A stretch of DNA of 64,000 nt from Goleter apudmare HA4340-LM2 (lineage in GTDB: Bacteria > Cyanobacteriota > Cyanobacteriia > Cyanobacteriales > Nostocaceae). Location of the stretch: assembly GCA_019359495.1 (NCBI GenBank), contig JAHHHF010000089.1, forward strand, positions 1 through 64,000, given 5' to 3'. The translations under genes and the position numbers were made by a program. The notes under the pieces are model-generated. The model ran no database searches. It saw nothing but the letters and a program-made list of their open reading frames with translations, and was not told the DNA's origin. This document shows, piece after piece, positions 8,275 to 15,919 of this stretch; the stretch's first letter is position 1; every line of letters begins with the position of its first letter.

Positions 8275-8496
8275 ATGCCAGTGAGAAACAAAATCAAGGA
8301 ATTAGTTGACGGCAAAGGTATTAGTGTTTATCAATTTCGGAAGGATGTAGGCATAGCGCAAAGAACAGCGTATGACCTTTACAACAATCCAGAACAATTA
8401 CCAAACGCCGTAGTCTTAGCGAAAATCTGCGATCACTATGAAATCCAACCCAATGAAGTTTTGGAATGGGTCAAAAAGAATATGGCAGCAGCATGA
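8275..8496 (+). CDS. small XRE-family helix-turn-helix protein
   Basis: A 73-residue single-domain Cro/C1-type DNA-binding protein. The HTH lies at about residues 18-40 (VYQFRKDVGIAQRTAYDLY), followed by LAKICDHYEIQPNEVLEW, the standard last helices of HTH_26-type regulators. The ATG follows a good Shine-Dalgarno (AGGAGTGAGGTA). If the TGA stop were read through, about 35 more plausible residues would follow in frame, so an ancestral longer form is possible. It lies upstream of a coiled-coil protein on the same strand. No toxin partner is apparent. Confidence 0.85.
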   Translation: MPVRNKIKELVDGKGISVYQFRKDVGIAQRTAYDLYNNPEQLPNAVVLAKICDHYEIQPNEVLEWVKKNMAAA

Positions 8497-8615
8497 CAGA
8501 ACCACCACAATCGCATACAAAATCTTTTCGTAGATAAATACCCCGATATAGCTGAAGAATGGACAAAAAATCATGAACGAAAAAGACAAAGTAATCCCAA
8601 AAACTGAACAAGAAT

Positions 8616-9002
8616 ATGACTAACGGACACAATTCCACTCGCTTAGACCGGATAGAAGCAATCCTAGAGCAAGTAGCTAACCAGCAAGCACAGTTGTCAA
8701 TTAAACAAAATCGCACTCAAGACCAAATTATTACTCTGGAAGAGGCTTTAATATCACTAGCAAATCGCCAAGCCAACACCCAAGAACAACTGAATGAATT
8801 GCTAGAGACTGCTACAAACATTTTTAATCGTGATGCTGTGCTTAATGATGTGTTGTTAGAGCTACACCAAAGTCATGAACAGCATCAGATTAGATATGAA
8901 GAACATCAAAGGCGATTTGAGGAAAATCAACGAGCTACAAATGCCGCACTAGAAAGATTTGAAACAATTCTCTTACAACTAATCAGAAGATTCCCAGAAT
9001 AA
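8616..9002 (+). CDS. coiled-coil protein of unknown function
   Basis: A 128-residue, highly charged, Gln/Glu-rich protein predicted to be almost entirely helical, with heptads through RLDRIEAILEQVANQQAQL and again from about residue 75 to 120. Similar short coiled-coil proteins (often with the same RLDRIE...L opening) are common in filamentous cyanobacteria, but no function is known to me. The ATG overlaps the stop of a tiny 16-codon reading frame (8573-8623). It follows the XRE gene by about 120 bp and may be co-transcribed. Confidence 0.7.
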   Translation: MTNGHNSTRLDRIEAILEQVANQQAQLSIKQNRTQDQIITLEEALISLANRQANTQEQLNELLETATNIFNRDAVLNDVLLELHQSHEQHQIRYEEHQRRFEENQRATNAALERFETILLQLIRRFPE

Positions 9003-9037
9003 CTGTGATCGTAGTTTTGAAAACATATTCAATGGAT

Positions 9038-9619
9038 TTATGAACATTGATTAGCAAGCAAATTTAACCCTAAGAAGAGAGCCGCAACTGTTCCTGCTAC
9101 AGAAATCTCACCTTGAGCTACTTTCTCTAAAACTGATTCTACAGGAATTAAAATAACTTCAATATCTTCGGTAATATCAAAGCTTTGCTCTCCAGTTGGG
9201 ATGACATTTTCTGCTATAAATAAATGTATTTGATTAGTATCTTTGCTAGGTTTATCATACAAGGTAGCGATTTTTCTCACATTTTCAGCAACATAGCCAG
9301 TTTCTTCTTGTAATTCTCTGATAGCTGCTGATTCTGCACTTTCTTTAGCTGGGTCAAAATTCCCGGCTGGGAGTTCTATAAAAAAATTCCCTACTGCATG
9401 TCTGTATTGCCGCACAAAAACCACTTCTTTTTTATCAGTTATTGGTAAAATCATCGTGACTTCTGGTTTGATACTGACAAAAAAATCATCAATAATTTTT
9501 CCATTAGGCAACTCTATTTCATCTTGCCTAACCCTACACCAAGGATGATCTAAAACCATTTTAGAACTCAAGATTTGCCATTTTTTTAGGTTATTTTGGG
9601 ACGGATTGATAGACGACAT
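9038..9619 (-). CDS. Nudix hydrolase, ADP-ribose pyrophosphatase type
   Basis: A 193-residue cytoplasmic Nudix enzyme. The strands before the catalytic helix read FVRQYRHAVGNFFIELPAG, the typical ADP-ribose pyrophosphatase prelude. The Nudix box follows, with E then seven residues, then REL-Q-EETGY; the loop between Gly and the first Glu is one residue longer than the strict consensus. This family hydrolyses ADP-ribose or other nucleoside diphosphate sugars to AMP and a sugar phosphate. It is divergent from the epimerase gene, with a perfect-arm inverted repeat between them. The exact substrate is uncertain. Confidence 0.9.
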   Translation of the reverse strand: MSSINPSQNNLKKWQILSSKMVLDHPWCRVRQDEIELPNGKIIDDFFVSIKPEVTMILPITDKKEVVFVRQYRHAVGNFFIELPAGNFDPAKESAESAAIRELQEETGYVAENVRKIATLYDKPSKDTNQIHLFIAENVIPTGEQSFDITEDIEVILIPVESVLEKVAQGEISVAGTVAALFLGLNLLANQCS

Positions 9620-9669
9620 ACTGAGAAAAAATTTAGCAATAAAAGGCGAATGTAAAAAAGTATAACAGA

Positions 9670-9685
9670 TAGATCATTTGATCTA
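9670..9685. promoter_or_regulatory. inverted repeat in the divergent Nudix/epimerase promoter region
   Basis: TAGATCA and TGATCTA are perfect 7-bp arms separated by TT. They lie in the roughly 115-bp gap between two divergent starts, a typical location for an operator. No regulator can be assigned. Confidence 0.4.
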
Positions 9686-9735
9686 AAATTTCCACTTACA
9701 CTGTTTTTTGCCCTCGCCAAAGATTGAGCAGAACT

Positions 9736-10788
9736 ATGCAAGTGGAAGTAAATCTATTTACAGTTAACAAGCGATTTCCCTTGACTATTAGTCGTGGCAC
9801 AACGGCACAGACAACAAATGTATGGGTGAGAATTTTACATGATGGTATTGAGGGCTGGGGGGAAGCATCGCCATTTGGTGTAGGCAATCATGCACAATCA
9901 ACTGATACAATCAAAAACGCCTTACAGCAAATTGCGCCCAGTCTCCAAGCATTCAGTCCATTGCAAAGGCAACAAGTTGAGCAAGTGTTAATCAAACAGC
10001 AGACGCCTTCATCTGTGAGAGCAGCATTAGATATAGCCATGCACGATTGGCTAGGTAAACGTGTAGGATTACCACTTTGGCAACTCTGGGGACTAGATCG
10101 CCATGTAATAGTACCGACTTCGGTGACAATTGGCATCAACTCACCAGCCGCAGCCAAAGCCAGAGTGCGGGACTGGTTAAAATTTATTGATGTTCGCCTA
10201 TTTAAGGTGAAGTTAGGTAGTCCGGATGGTATCACAGCAGACCAGAAAATGTTACTAGCGGTGTGTGAAGAAGCATCAGATTTAGAATTTTTTGTTGATG
10301 CAAATGGGGGTTGGAGTTTGGATGATGCGATCGCAATGTGCAATTGGCTGGCCAAATTAGGTATAAAATATGTGGAACAACCACTACCACGGGGACAGGA
10401 AAAAAGTTTAGCAAAACTTAGGGAGCATTCACCCCTGCCAATTTTTGTTGATGAAAGTTGCTTTCATAGCTCCGATATTCCGCATCTGGCAAACTACGTG
10501 GATGGCATTAATATCAAACTTATGAAATCAGGGGGCTTAACCGAGGCGATGCGGATGGTACATACAGCACGAGCCTATGGGTTACAAGTGATGTTCGGTT
10601 GCTATTCTGACAGTTCATTAGCCAATTCAGCCGCAGCACAGCTGTCGCCACTGGCTGATTATCTAGATTTAGATTCTCACCTGAACTTAATCGATGATCC
10701 TTTTACAGGTGCATCAGTTAAAGACGGGAAAGTTTTACCAAACGATTTACCAGGCTTGGGGGTGCAATACTGTGCGTCTGGCGCTTAA
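9736..10788 (+). CDS. dipeptide epimerase / N-acyl amino acid racemase-like enolase-superfamily enzyme
   Basis: A member of the muconate-lactonizing branch of the enolase superfamily, 350 residues from the ATG at 9736 (a TTG four codons upstream is possible). The capping domain is N-terminal and the barrel follows. The KxK motif is seen as FKVKLG, the metal ligands in FFVDANGGW, EQPL and FVDES, and the second lysine in NIKLMKSGG. This combination is that of L-Ala-D/L-Glu epimerases and of DgcA. The gene overlaps the next gene by 17 bp, so the two are translationally coupled. That partner belongs to the DUF1611/DgcN family, and DgcA-DgcN pairs have been linked to D-glutamate use through an N-acetyl intermediate. 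Murein-dipeptide epimerization is the alternative role. Confidence 0.87.
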   Translation: MQVEVNLFTVNKRFPLTISRGTTAQTTNVWVRILHDGIEGWGEASPFGVGNHAQSTDTIKNALQQIAPSLQAFSPLQRQQVEQVLIKQQTPSSVRAALDIAMHDWLGKRVGLPLWQLWGLDRHVIVPTSVTIGINSPAAAKARVRDWLKFIDVRLFKVKLGSPDGITADQKMLLAVCEEASDLEFFVDANGGWSLDDAIAMCNWLAKLGIKYVEQPLPRGQEKSLAKLREHSPLPIFVDESCFHSSDIPHLANYVDGINIKLMKSGGLTEAMRMVHTARAYGLQVMFGCYSDSSLANSAAAQLSPLADYLDLDSHLNLIDDPFTGASVKDGKVLPNDLPGLGVQYCASGA

Positions 10789-11818
10789 TCAACGAACAGC
10801 TATTTTGCTGCATGAAGGAACTAGTGGTGCTCAAGGCAAAACTGGACTGGCACTTTTACGCTACAGTGAAGCCCCAATTGTCGCCATCATCGATCACGAA
10901 TCTGTCGGCAGATCGTTAACGGAATTAACCGGTATCAAGCGGGATGTACCGATTGTGGGATCAGTAGCCGCAGCCCTAGAATATAAGCCGGAAGTCTTGG
11001 TGATTGGCATTGCGCCTAAGGGTGGTGCTGTACCAGATAGTTATTGGCATGAAATTAAAGATGCTTTGGAAGCGGGGATGTCGCTGGTAAACGGTTTACA
11101 CACACCTTTGGCGACGATGTCAGAGTTGAAAGCACTGCTAAAACCAGGACAATTAATCTGGGATGTACGGAAAGAACCACCAAACTTAGATGTTGCTAGT
11201 GGTTTGGCTCGCACCCTACCCTGTCGGCGAGTGTTGACGGTGGGAACCGACATGGCAATTGGCAAAATGTCAACTAGTTTAGAGTTACATTGGGCATCAA
11301 AATTACGGGGCTGGCGTTCTAAGTTTTTGGCGACAGGTCAAACTGGCATGATGTTAGAGGGGGATGGTGTCGCCCTCGATGCTGTGCGGGTAGACTTTGC
11401 GGCGGGTGCTGTGGAACAAATGGTGATGCGCTACGGCAAAAATTATGACATCTTGCATGTTGAAGGCCAAGGTTCACTGCTGCATCCAGGCTCCACAGCC
11501 ACCTTACCACTGATCCGTGGTTCCCAACCCACCCAATTAGTACTGGTACATCGGGCGGGACAAACTCATAACCGCAATAATCCCCATGTTCCAATTCCAC
11601 CCTTACCTAAGGTGATCCAGCTTTATGAAACTCTCGCCAGTGCTGCGGGGAGTTTTGCGCCCGTACCCGTGGTAGGGATAGCTTTGAATACAGCCCATTT
11701 GGAGGAAACGGCTGCTCAAGAAGCGATCGCTCAAACTACAGCCGAAACCGGGCTACCATGTACTGATGTCGTGCGCTTTGGTGCTGGGGTGCTGTTAGAT
11801 GCAGTGATGCGGAATTAA
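10772..11818 (+). CDS. DUF1611 (DgcN-like) family protein
   Basis: A 348-residue protein of the COG3367/DUF1611 family when started at GTG 10772, which begins VRLALNQRTAILLHEGT, the usual family N-terminus. Upstream codons in this frame lie inside the epimerase and are not needed. An N-terminal Rossmann-like domain is followed by a P-loop-containing domain: VGTDMAIGKMSTSLEL resembles a Walker A region, with FLATGQTGMM and HVEGQGSLLHPG further on. DgcN homologues are reported as D-glutamate N-acetyltransferases acting with the DgcA racemase; the 17-bp overlap with the epimerase supports that pairing here. Whether the cyanobacterial substrate is D-Glu is not shown by the sequence. Confidence 0.85.
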   Translation: MRLALNQRTAILLHEGTSGAQGKTGLALLRYSEAPIVAIIDHESVGRSLTELTGIKRDVPIVGSVAAALEYKPEVLVIGIAPKGGAVPDSYWHEIKDALEAGMSLVNGLHTPLATMSELKALLKPGQLIWDVRKEPPNLDVASGLARTLPCRRVLTVGTDMAIGKMSTSLELHWASKLRGWRSKFLATGQTGMMLEGDGVALDAVRVDFAAGAVEQMVMRYGKNYDILHVEGQGSLLHPGSTATLPLIRGSQPTQLVLVHRAGQTHNRNNPHVPIPPLPKVIQLYETLASAAGSFAPVPVVGIALNTAHLEETAAQEAIAQTTAETGLPCTDVVRFGAGVLLDAVMRN

Positions 11819-11866
11819 CCAACTCGTTGCCAACAGTCTTTTTATCTGCATAATTATGTCAGAAAC

Positions 11867-12577
11867 CTATCCTGGTGGTCTTCCTGGTAAATCAAGATAG
11901 CGAGTCAGCCATAACGCTTCTTGATTTTTTCTTTCTACATAAGCAATGACAGTGAACTCTCCCCAAACATTCAGCCACAGTTCAAACTGATTTTGGGGCG
12001 ACTCAGTGGCAATAATTTGGTTTTTAAAGGAATCATGCAAGCGATAGGTAACGCGATCGCATTCATTAAAATCATCTTCTGAATAGGCTTCTAGCCATAT
12101 CTTCACGCGATAAAGTCCAGGTTTCTCTGGAGTGCTGGGTACAATTACTTCAGCTAGATGAATGAGATAGATACTCTCACAAATACCTGTAGAGTTCTTC
12201 TGGTAATTCAGAACTTTTTCGTGAAGATTTTCAGAAACATTGATACCGTTCACACCTTCTGAAGTTGCGGTGCTTACCTGCTGATTTTTAATCGCTGGTG
12301 GCCCATCTAGCTCTACAAAATTACCGAATTTAATTGGAGAACCATCTTGAATTCTGGCGATTAAAGCACTAAATAAACTACTAATTTGTTGGCTAAAATT
12401 TTTATTAACATAGTTGATGATAAACACCCAGAATACTAACCAGACTATGGTTTGCCAAAAAGGAACCCAACTTGCACCCAGTAGGTTTACCCCTTCTTTT
12501 CCCTGCTGAGGAATGGTTAATGGCGACGGTTCAGGGGTTTGTGCGATATAAATAGCCTGAAAATTAGTTAATTTCAT
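11867..12577 (-). CDS. membrane-anchored pYEATS-domain protein
   Basis: 236 residues from the ATG at 12577; the frame continues 38 codons upstream but those look non-coding. A hydrophobic membrane segment lies at about residues 36-56, followed by an amphipathic stretch and a low-complexity linker. The C-terminal 85 residues match the prokaryotic YEATS domain: YRVKIWLEAYSEDDF, VTYRLHDSF, FELWLNVWGEFTVIAYV and a final strand pair. pYEATS is an immunoglobulin-like fold found in bacterial stress and conflict proteins; its ligand is unknown. The gene is divergent from an M48 protease, with the two starts about 130 bp apart, and convergent with the DgcN-like gene. A surface or thylakoid membrane sensor or adaptor is a reasonable guess. 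Confidence 0.75.
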   Translation of the reverse strand: MKLTNFQAIYIAQTPEPSPLTIPQQGKEGVNLLGASWVPFWQTIVWLVFWVFIINYVNKNFSQQISSLFSALIARIQDGSPIKFGNFVELDGPPAIKNQQVSTATSEGVNGINVSENLHEKVLNYQKNSTGICESIYLIHLAEVIVPSTPEKPGLYRVKIWLEAYSEDDFNECDRVTYRLHDSFKNQIIATESPQNQFELWLNVWGEFTVIAYVERKNQEALWLTRYLDLPGRPPG

Positions 12578-12705
12578 GATACTAGTAAATCTTATGTGCC
12601 CAAAGTCAAGCTGATCACCAACAATAATATAGCGATCGCTGTATACGTATTGCCTCGATTCCCCATACATTAAACACAGAGCCTTTTGCATAAGGGAATC
12701 TCAGC

Positions 12706-14322
12706 ATGAAAGGAAACTGGAAGTCTCTACTGCTAGCTTGTAAATGGATATTGCTGTCAGTTGGTACATCAATTTTGATTATCCTGATGCAACCCACAGC
12801 ACCCACTCCAGCACAAACACCTAGCACAATTGCCACACCAACAGAAACAAGTGAAACACAAAGACTGCGGGAAGTCTTACAACGTTCATCTGAAACTGAA
12901 CAGCCACAACCCACACCTGAAGAAACTGAAGCAAAACCACCAGAACCAACATTAAGTGCAGCAGAAATCACCCGCCAGCTAAAACTAATTGAGGCGGATA
13001 GGCTTTATCTTGCAGGACAAATCCCCCAAGCAGAGAAAATTTATCGCCAGGTAAAGCAGCCGTTTGCTAAACATAGTCCACCTGCACAACGCCGAGCCGC
13101 GATCGCTGATCCGACGCAACTATCCCCAGCAGCTAAGGTATACTGGCGAGAATCAGAGGCAGGGATAGCCAGTAATTTACAAACTAGAACTTTAGTCCCT
13201 CTGCAACTATTAGTTGAGCAGTATCCAGAATTTATCCCTGGACATATCCGATTTGCCGAAGCGTTGAAAAAATACGATCGCACCAAGGAAGCCCTAGATG
13301 TCCTAGAACGTGCTTCTTCCTTGTATCCCAATCAACCAGAACTGATTAAAGCCAGAATCACCGCCCTCGCCGAATCGAAAAAATGGATGGAAGCGTCTTT
13401 GGCGGCGCGTCAATTTGCCATTCTCAACGCTCAAGATCCCCAAGCACCTGAGTTTACCAAGTTAGCCGAGGAAAATCTCAACCGTTATAAATCCTATATT
13501 CAAGCAGAAATTAGAGGCAATGCGATCGCTAATATTATTACGGGTGCATTGGGTTATGCTTTCACTGGCAGTCTACTAGGCCCTGTTTCTGCCCTAGACT
13601 CTACCATATTACTGCTACAGGGTGAACAAGCCATAGGCGAATCGGTAGCCAAGCAGGCAAAAAAACAGCTACCAGTTATTGAAGACGAGGCTGTTGTCGC
13701 TTATATCAATGAAATTGGGCAAAAATTGGTGCAGGTAGCTGGACGTAGTGATTTTAAATATGAGTTTTTCGTCCTTCCCGAACCAGAACTTAACGCCTTT
13801 GCGCTACCAGGGGGCAAAATATTTATTAATGCAGGTGCGATCGCTAAAACTAACTCCGAAGCAGAAATAGCTGGACTCATTGGCCATGAACTTTCCCATG
13901 CAGTTTTATCCCACGGTTTTCAATTAGTCACCCAAGCTAACTTAATCTCTAACGTCACCCAGTATTTGCCTCTCGGTGGTACTATTGGGCAAATTCTGAC
14001 ATTCAACTATAGCCGCGACATGGAACGTCAAGCCGATACTCTCGGTACACGACTGATTGTCGCTAGTGGCTACGCTGCTGATGGCTTGCGTAACTTAATG
14101 GTGACACTAGACAAACAACAGAAAAATGCTCCTCCTAGTTGGCTATCTTCTCACCCTGGTGGCAACGAGCGAGTTAATTATCTAGAAGACTTGATTTCCC
14201 GCAGTCATTACAACCGCTACACTTACGAAGGCGTAGGGCGTCATGCAGAAATTCAAGCCAAGGTAAAACAGCTACTCCAAGAGAAAAAGGAGCAAGCAGA
14301 AAAAAAACAGCGTTCTCAATGA
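12706..14322 (+). CDS. M48-family metalloprotease with N-terminal TPR-like region
   Basis: A 538-residue exported or membrane-anchored zinc protease. An N-terminal hydrophobic segment (about 8-28) precedes a Pro/Thr-rich linker (about 30-85). Helical repeats of the TPR type follow (about 90-260), then the peptidase domain (about 310-510). The zinc motif HELSH is at 394-398, and the third ligand Glu is in SRDMERQAD. The layout resembles BepA-like periplasmic proteases with the TPR placed N-terminally. It probably degrades or matures misfolded envelope proteins. It is divergent from the pYEATS membrane protein and followed 69 bp later by a COP23 gene on the same strand. Confidence 0.9.
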   Translation: MKGNWKSLLLACKWILLSVGTSILIILMQPTAPTPAQTPSTIATPTETSETQRLREVLQRSSETEQPQPTPEETEAKPPEPTLSAAEITRQLKLIEADRLYLAGQIPQAEKIYRQVKQPFAKHSPPAQRRAAIADPTQLSPAAKVYWRESEAGIASNLQTRTLVPLQLLVEQYPEFIPGHIRFAEALKKYDRTKEALDVLERASSLYPNQPELIKARITALAESKKWMEASLAARQFAILNAQDPQAPEFTKLAEENLNRYKSYIQAEIRGNAIANIITGALGYAFTGSLLGPVSALDSTILLLQGEQAIGESVAKQAKKQLPVIEDEAVVAYINEIGQKLVQVAGRSDFKYEFFVLPEPELNAFALPGGKIFINAGAIAKTNSEAEIAGLIGHELSHAVLSHGFQLVTQANLISNVTQYLPLGGTIGQILTFNYSRDMERQADTLGTRLIVASGYAADGLRNLMVTLDKQQKNAPPSWLSSHPGGNERVNYLEDLISRSHYNRYTYEGVGRHAEIQAKVKQLLQEKKEQAEKKQRSQ

Positions 14323-14391
14323 ACTAAAAACAAAATTTTTCGTCAATAAAACTATTAATATCCCTACCTTGTTTCCTCTGGAGGATGATTT

Positions 14392-15183
14392 ATGTCATCA
14401 AAACTGCTAAGATACTCCCTTTTCAGCAGTCTGGGTTTATCTTTGGTTCTCGGTAATTCTGTGGCGTTTGCCCAAGTTGTAGTTCCTACAGACTCAACAG
14501 GTGGTTCATCAGCGCCCGTAAACACACCAACAGGTATACCCACTTCACCCCCTATTGATAGTGTGGCGCGCTTTACTTGCCAATATTATAACGGTCAACA
14601 CACCGTTATGTATCAGCCACAAAGTCAACCCGGTCAATACTTTCCTTGGGCAGCACCTGCGGCTTTAGGTGGTGGTTGGAATTCACAACTACGCTGTACA
14701 ACAATTGCCAGCCGCTTAGAATCCTACCGCTCAGATGGGTTGCAAGAACTACAAACGGCTGTGGAAAATAACGAGAACACTATCTGTGTCACAACACAGG
14801 GCAACCCTACCTGTCGAATTGTACTGACAGTACCACGGGGTCAAGACCCCTTTGTTGTCCGTAATAGTGTCTTCCAAAACTTAACTACTGCTGATAGTGG
14901 ACAACAAACCTTGGCTGTTAACACCTATGCGAATCGCGGTAGGACAGGTGACGAGTTATATAATTTAGGGCGCACCCTGCTCGGAAGTGGTAATAATCGG
15001 GTGTCTTCATCTCGAAGCGGACTGAATCTTCAACCTTTCCTGGATCGCAGAGATGGTGGTACTGGTAGCGGATTAAAGAATGGTGTGGCAATTCGTTCTT
15101 TTTCCAATACCCAAACTGGTGCTGGTAAAAAGCCTAACAATACTCCTAATCCCAAACTCGATCCTAATAGATTTCGTCGGTAA
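14392..15183 (+). CDS. COP23-domain secreted protein
   Basis: A 263-residue protein with a signal peptide (cleavage after AFA, about residue 27) and a COP23 domain (circadian oscillating polypeptide family, about residues 58-185): FTCQYYNGQHTVMY, four cysteines in the CTT / CVTTQGNPTC pattern and a basic tail (about 200-263) rich in Ser, Asn and Arg. COP23 was described as a membrane-associated rhythmic protein in cyanobacteria; biochemical function is unknown. A strong Shine-Dalgarno (TGGAGGATGATTT) precedes the ATG and a canonical terminator follows. The upstream M48 protease is on the same strand. Confidence 0.88.
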   Translation: MSSKLLRYSLFSSLGLSLVLGNSVAFAQVVVPTDSTGGSSAPVNTPTGIPTSPPIDSVARFTCQYYNGQHTVMYQPQSQPGQYFPWAAPAALGGGWNSQLRCTTIASRLESYRSDGLQELQTAVENNENTICVTTQGNPTCRIVLTVPRGQDPFVVRNSVFQNLTTADSGQQTLAVNTYANRGRTGDELYNLGRTLLGSGNNRVSSSRSGLNLQPFLDRRDGGTGSGLKNGVAIRSFSNTQTGAGKKPNNTPNPKLDPNRFRR

Positions 15184-15206
15184 ATAATCGTCATGTTTTG
15201 CTACTG

Positions 15207-15241
15207 AAACGCGCTGCAAAGGTTTTGTCAGCGCGTTTTTT
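15207..15241 (+). terminator. intrinsic terminator after the COP23 gene
   Basis: ACGCGCTG (15209-15216) pairs with CAGCGCGT (15229-15236), extended by AA/TT and followed at once by a T-run ending at 15241. The hairpin is GC-rich and well placed 24 bp after the stop codon. Confidence 0.88.
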
Positions 15242-15257
15242 GTGTTCTATTTCTTTT

Positions 15258-15446
15258 TTATTGTCCAAACTCCAGCCTTGCTTGTTCTACCAACTCTGCT
15301 GTCACAATATCTTGTCCTGCTTGACGGGCGAGCTGTTCCACTCGCGCCTTCGCTTGGGTGCGGACAAAAAAGGGAATATTTTTGAGTTTTGTCTTAGCTT
15401 CCGGTGTCCACCGCAAAGTATCTATAAAATTTGAGTCGTTGATCAT
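15258..15446 (-). CDS. PCP_red-domain mini-protein
   Basis: A 62-residue stand-alone version of the domain found at the C-terminus of ChlB/BchB (light-independent protochlorophyllide reductase): [33 protein letters not shown], then an acidic/hydrophobic helix. Cyanobacteria often carry such free PCP_red proteins, and they are annotated only by domain. The protein could touch chlorophyll precursors or help another reductase, but its job is unknown. It is convergent with the COP23 gene. Confidence 0.85.
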   Translation of the reverse strand: MINDSNFIDTLRWTPEAKTKLKNIPFFVRTQAKARVEQLARQAGQDIVTAELVEQARLEFGQ

Positions 15447-15493
15447 TACTAAACCTTTCCTTTAGAGATCATTTATAAAGTAAATCTTAAATA

Positions 15494-15752
15494 GTGGACT
15501 GACACGACTAAAATGTTGCAAACAATTTGGGAGCATCCCAAATGTGTAAATTTATTTTTTTGTAGTGATGGCTCTCTAGCCCGCTTCCTGGACATTAGGG
15601 AGCAAGATGCTCCCACTACAAATTTTATTTTTGCAAAATTGGGATGCTCCCAACAATTTCCTTGTGGTGCGGGCATCTTGCCCGCTAATTAGAACGGGCA
15701 GGATGCCCGTTCTACAAGAGATTGTTAATACACAAAATTAGCTTAGACACGC
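15494..15752 (+). mobile_element. non-autonomous repeat element, full-length copy
   Basis: It begins near GTGGACTGACACGACTAAAA and ends at TTAGACACGC. Inside are the long inverted repeat TTGGGAGCATCCCAA / TTGGGATGCTCCCAA, then GCGGGCATCTTGCCCGC and AACGGGCAGGATGCCCGTT hairpins. The first half recurs inverted at 25035-25204; the start and second half recur at 30466-30592. It has no coding sequence (a 67-codon open frame inside is only a by-product). It fills most of the gap between PCP_red and the GH65 gene. Confidence 0.75.
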
Positions 15753-15813
15753 TACTACAATAATTTTATTTTAACTTTATAAATAGTCTCTTATGTAAGG
15801 AGTTTGAGATTTT

Positions 15814-15919
15814 ATGACATCAAAGTTCATCTTCTAATTTAGCAACGCTTATTTTTTCAGTAGCGATTATTGTAGCAACTAGCGTTGCATTGTCGTGGGA
15901 CGCAACACAAATTATCTAG
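15814..15919 (+). pseudogene. frameshifted small membrane-protein ORF
   Basis: A good Shine-Dalgarno (TAAGGAGTT) precedes the ATG at 15814, which opens MTSK. After one extra T the other frame continues SSSSNLATLIFSVAIIVATS and VALSWDATQII to a TAG at 15917. Dropping one base gives a 35-residue protein with one membrane helix. The end overlaps the tail of the convergent GH65 gene by 8 bp. It could be a recent frameshift, a sequencing error or chance. Confidence 0.35.

Noticed and set aside
8573-8623. 16-codon frame between the XRE and coiled-coil genes
   Set aside because: It has no recognisable product; overlap of its stop with the next ATG might be coupling but this cannot be judged.
15473-15676. 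67-codon open frame on the minus strand
   Set aside because: It lies entirely inside the mobile repeat at 15494-15752 and its translation follows the repeat's hairpins.
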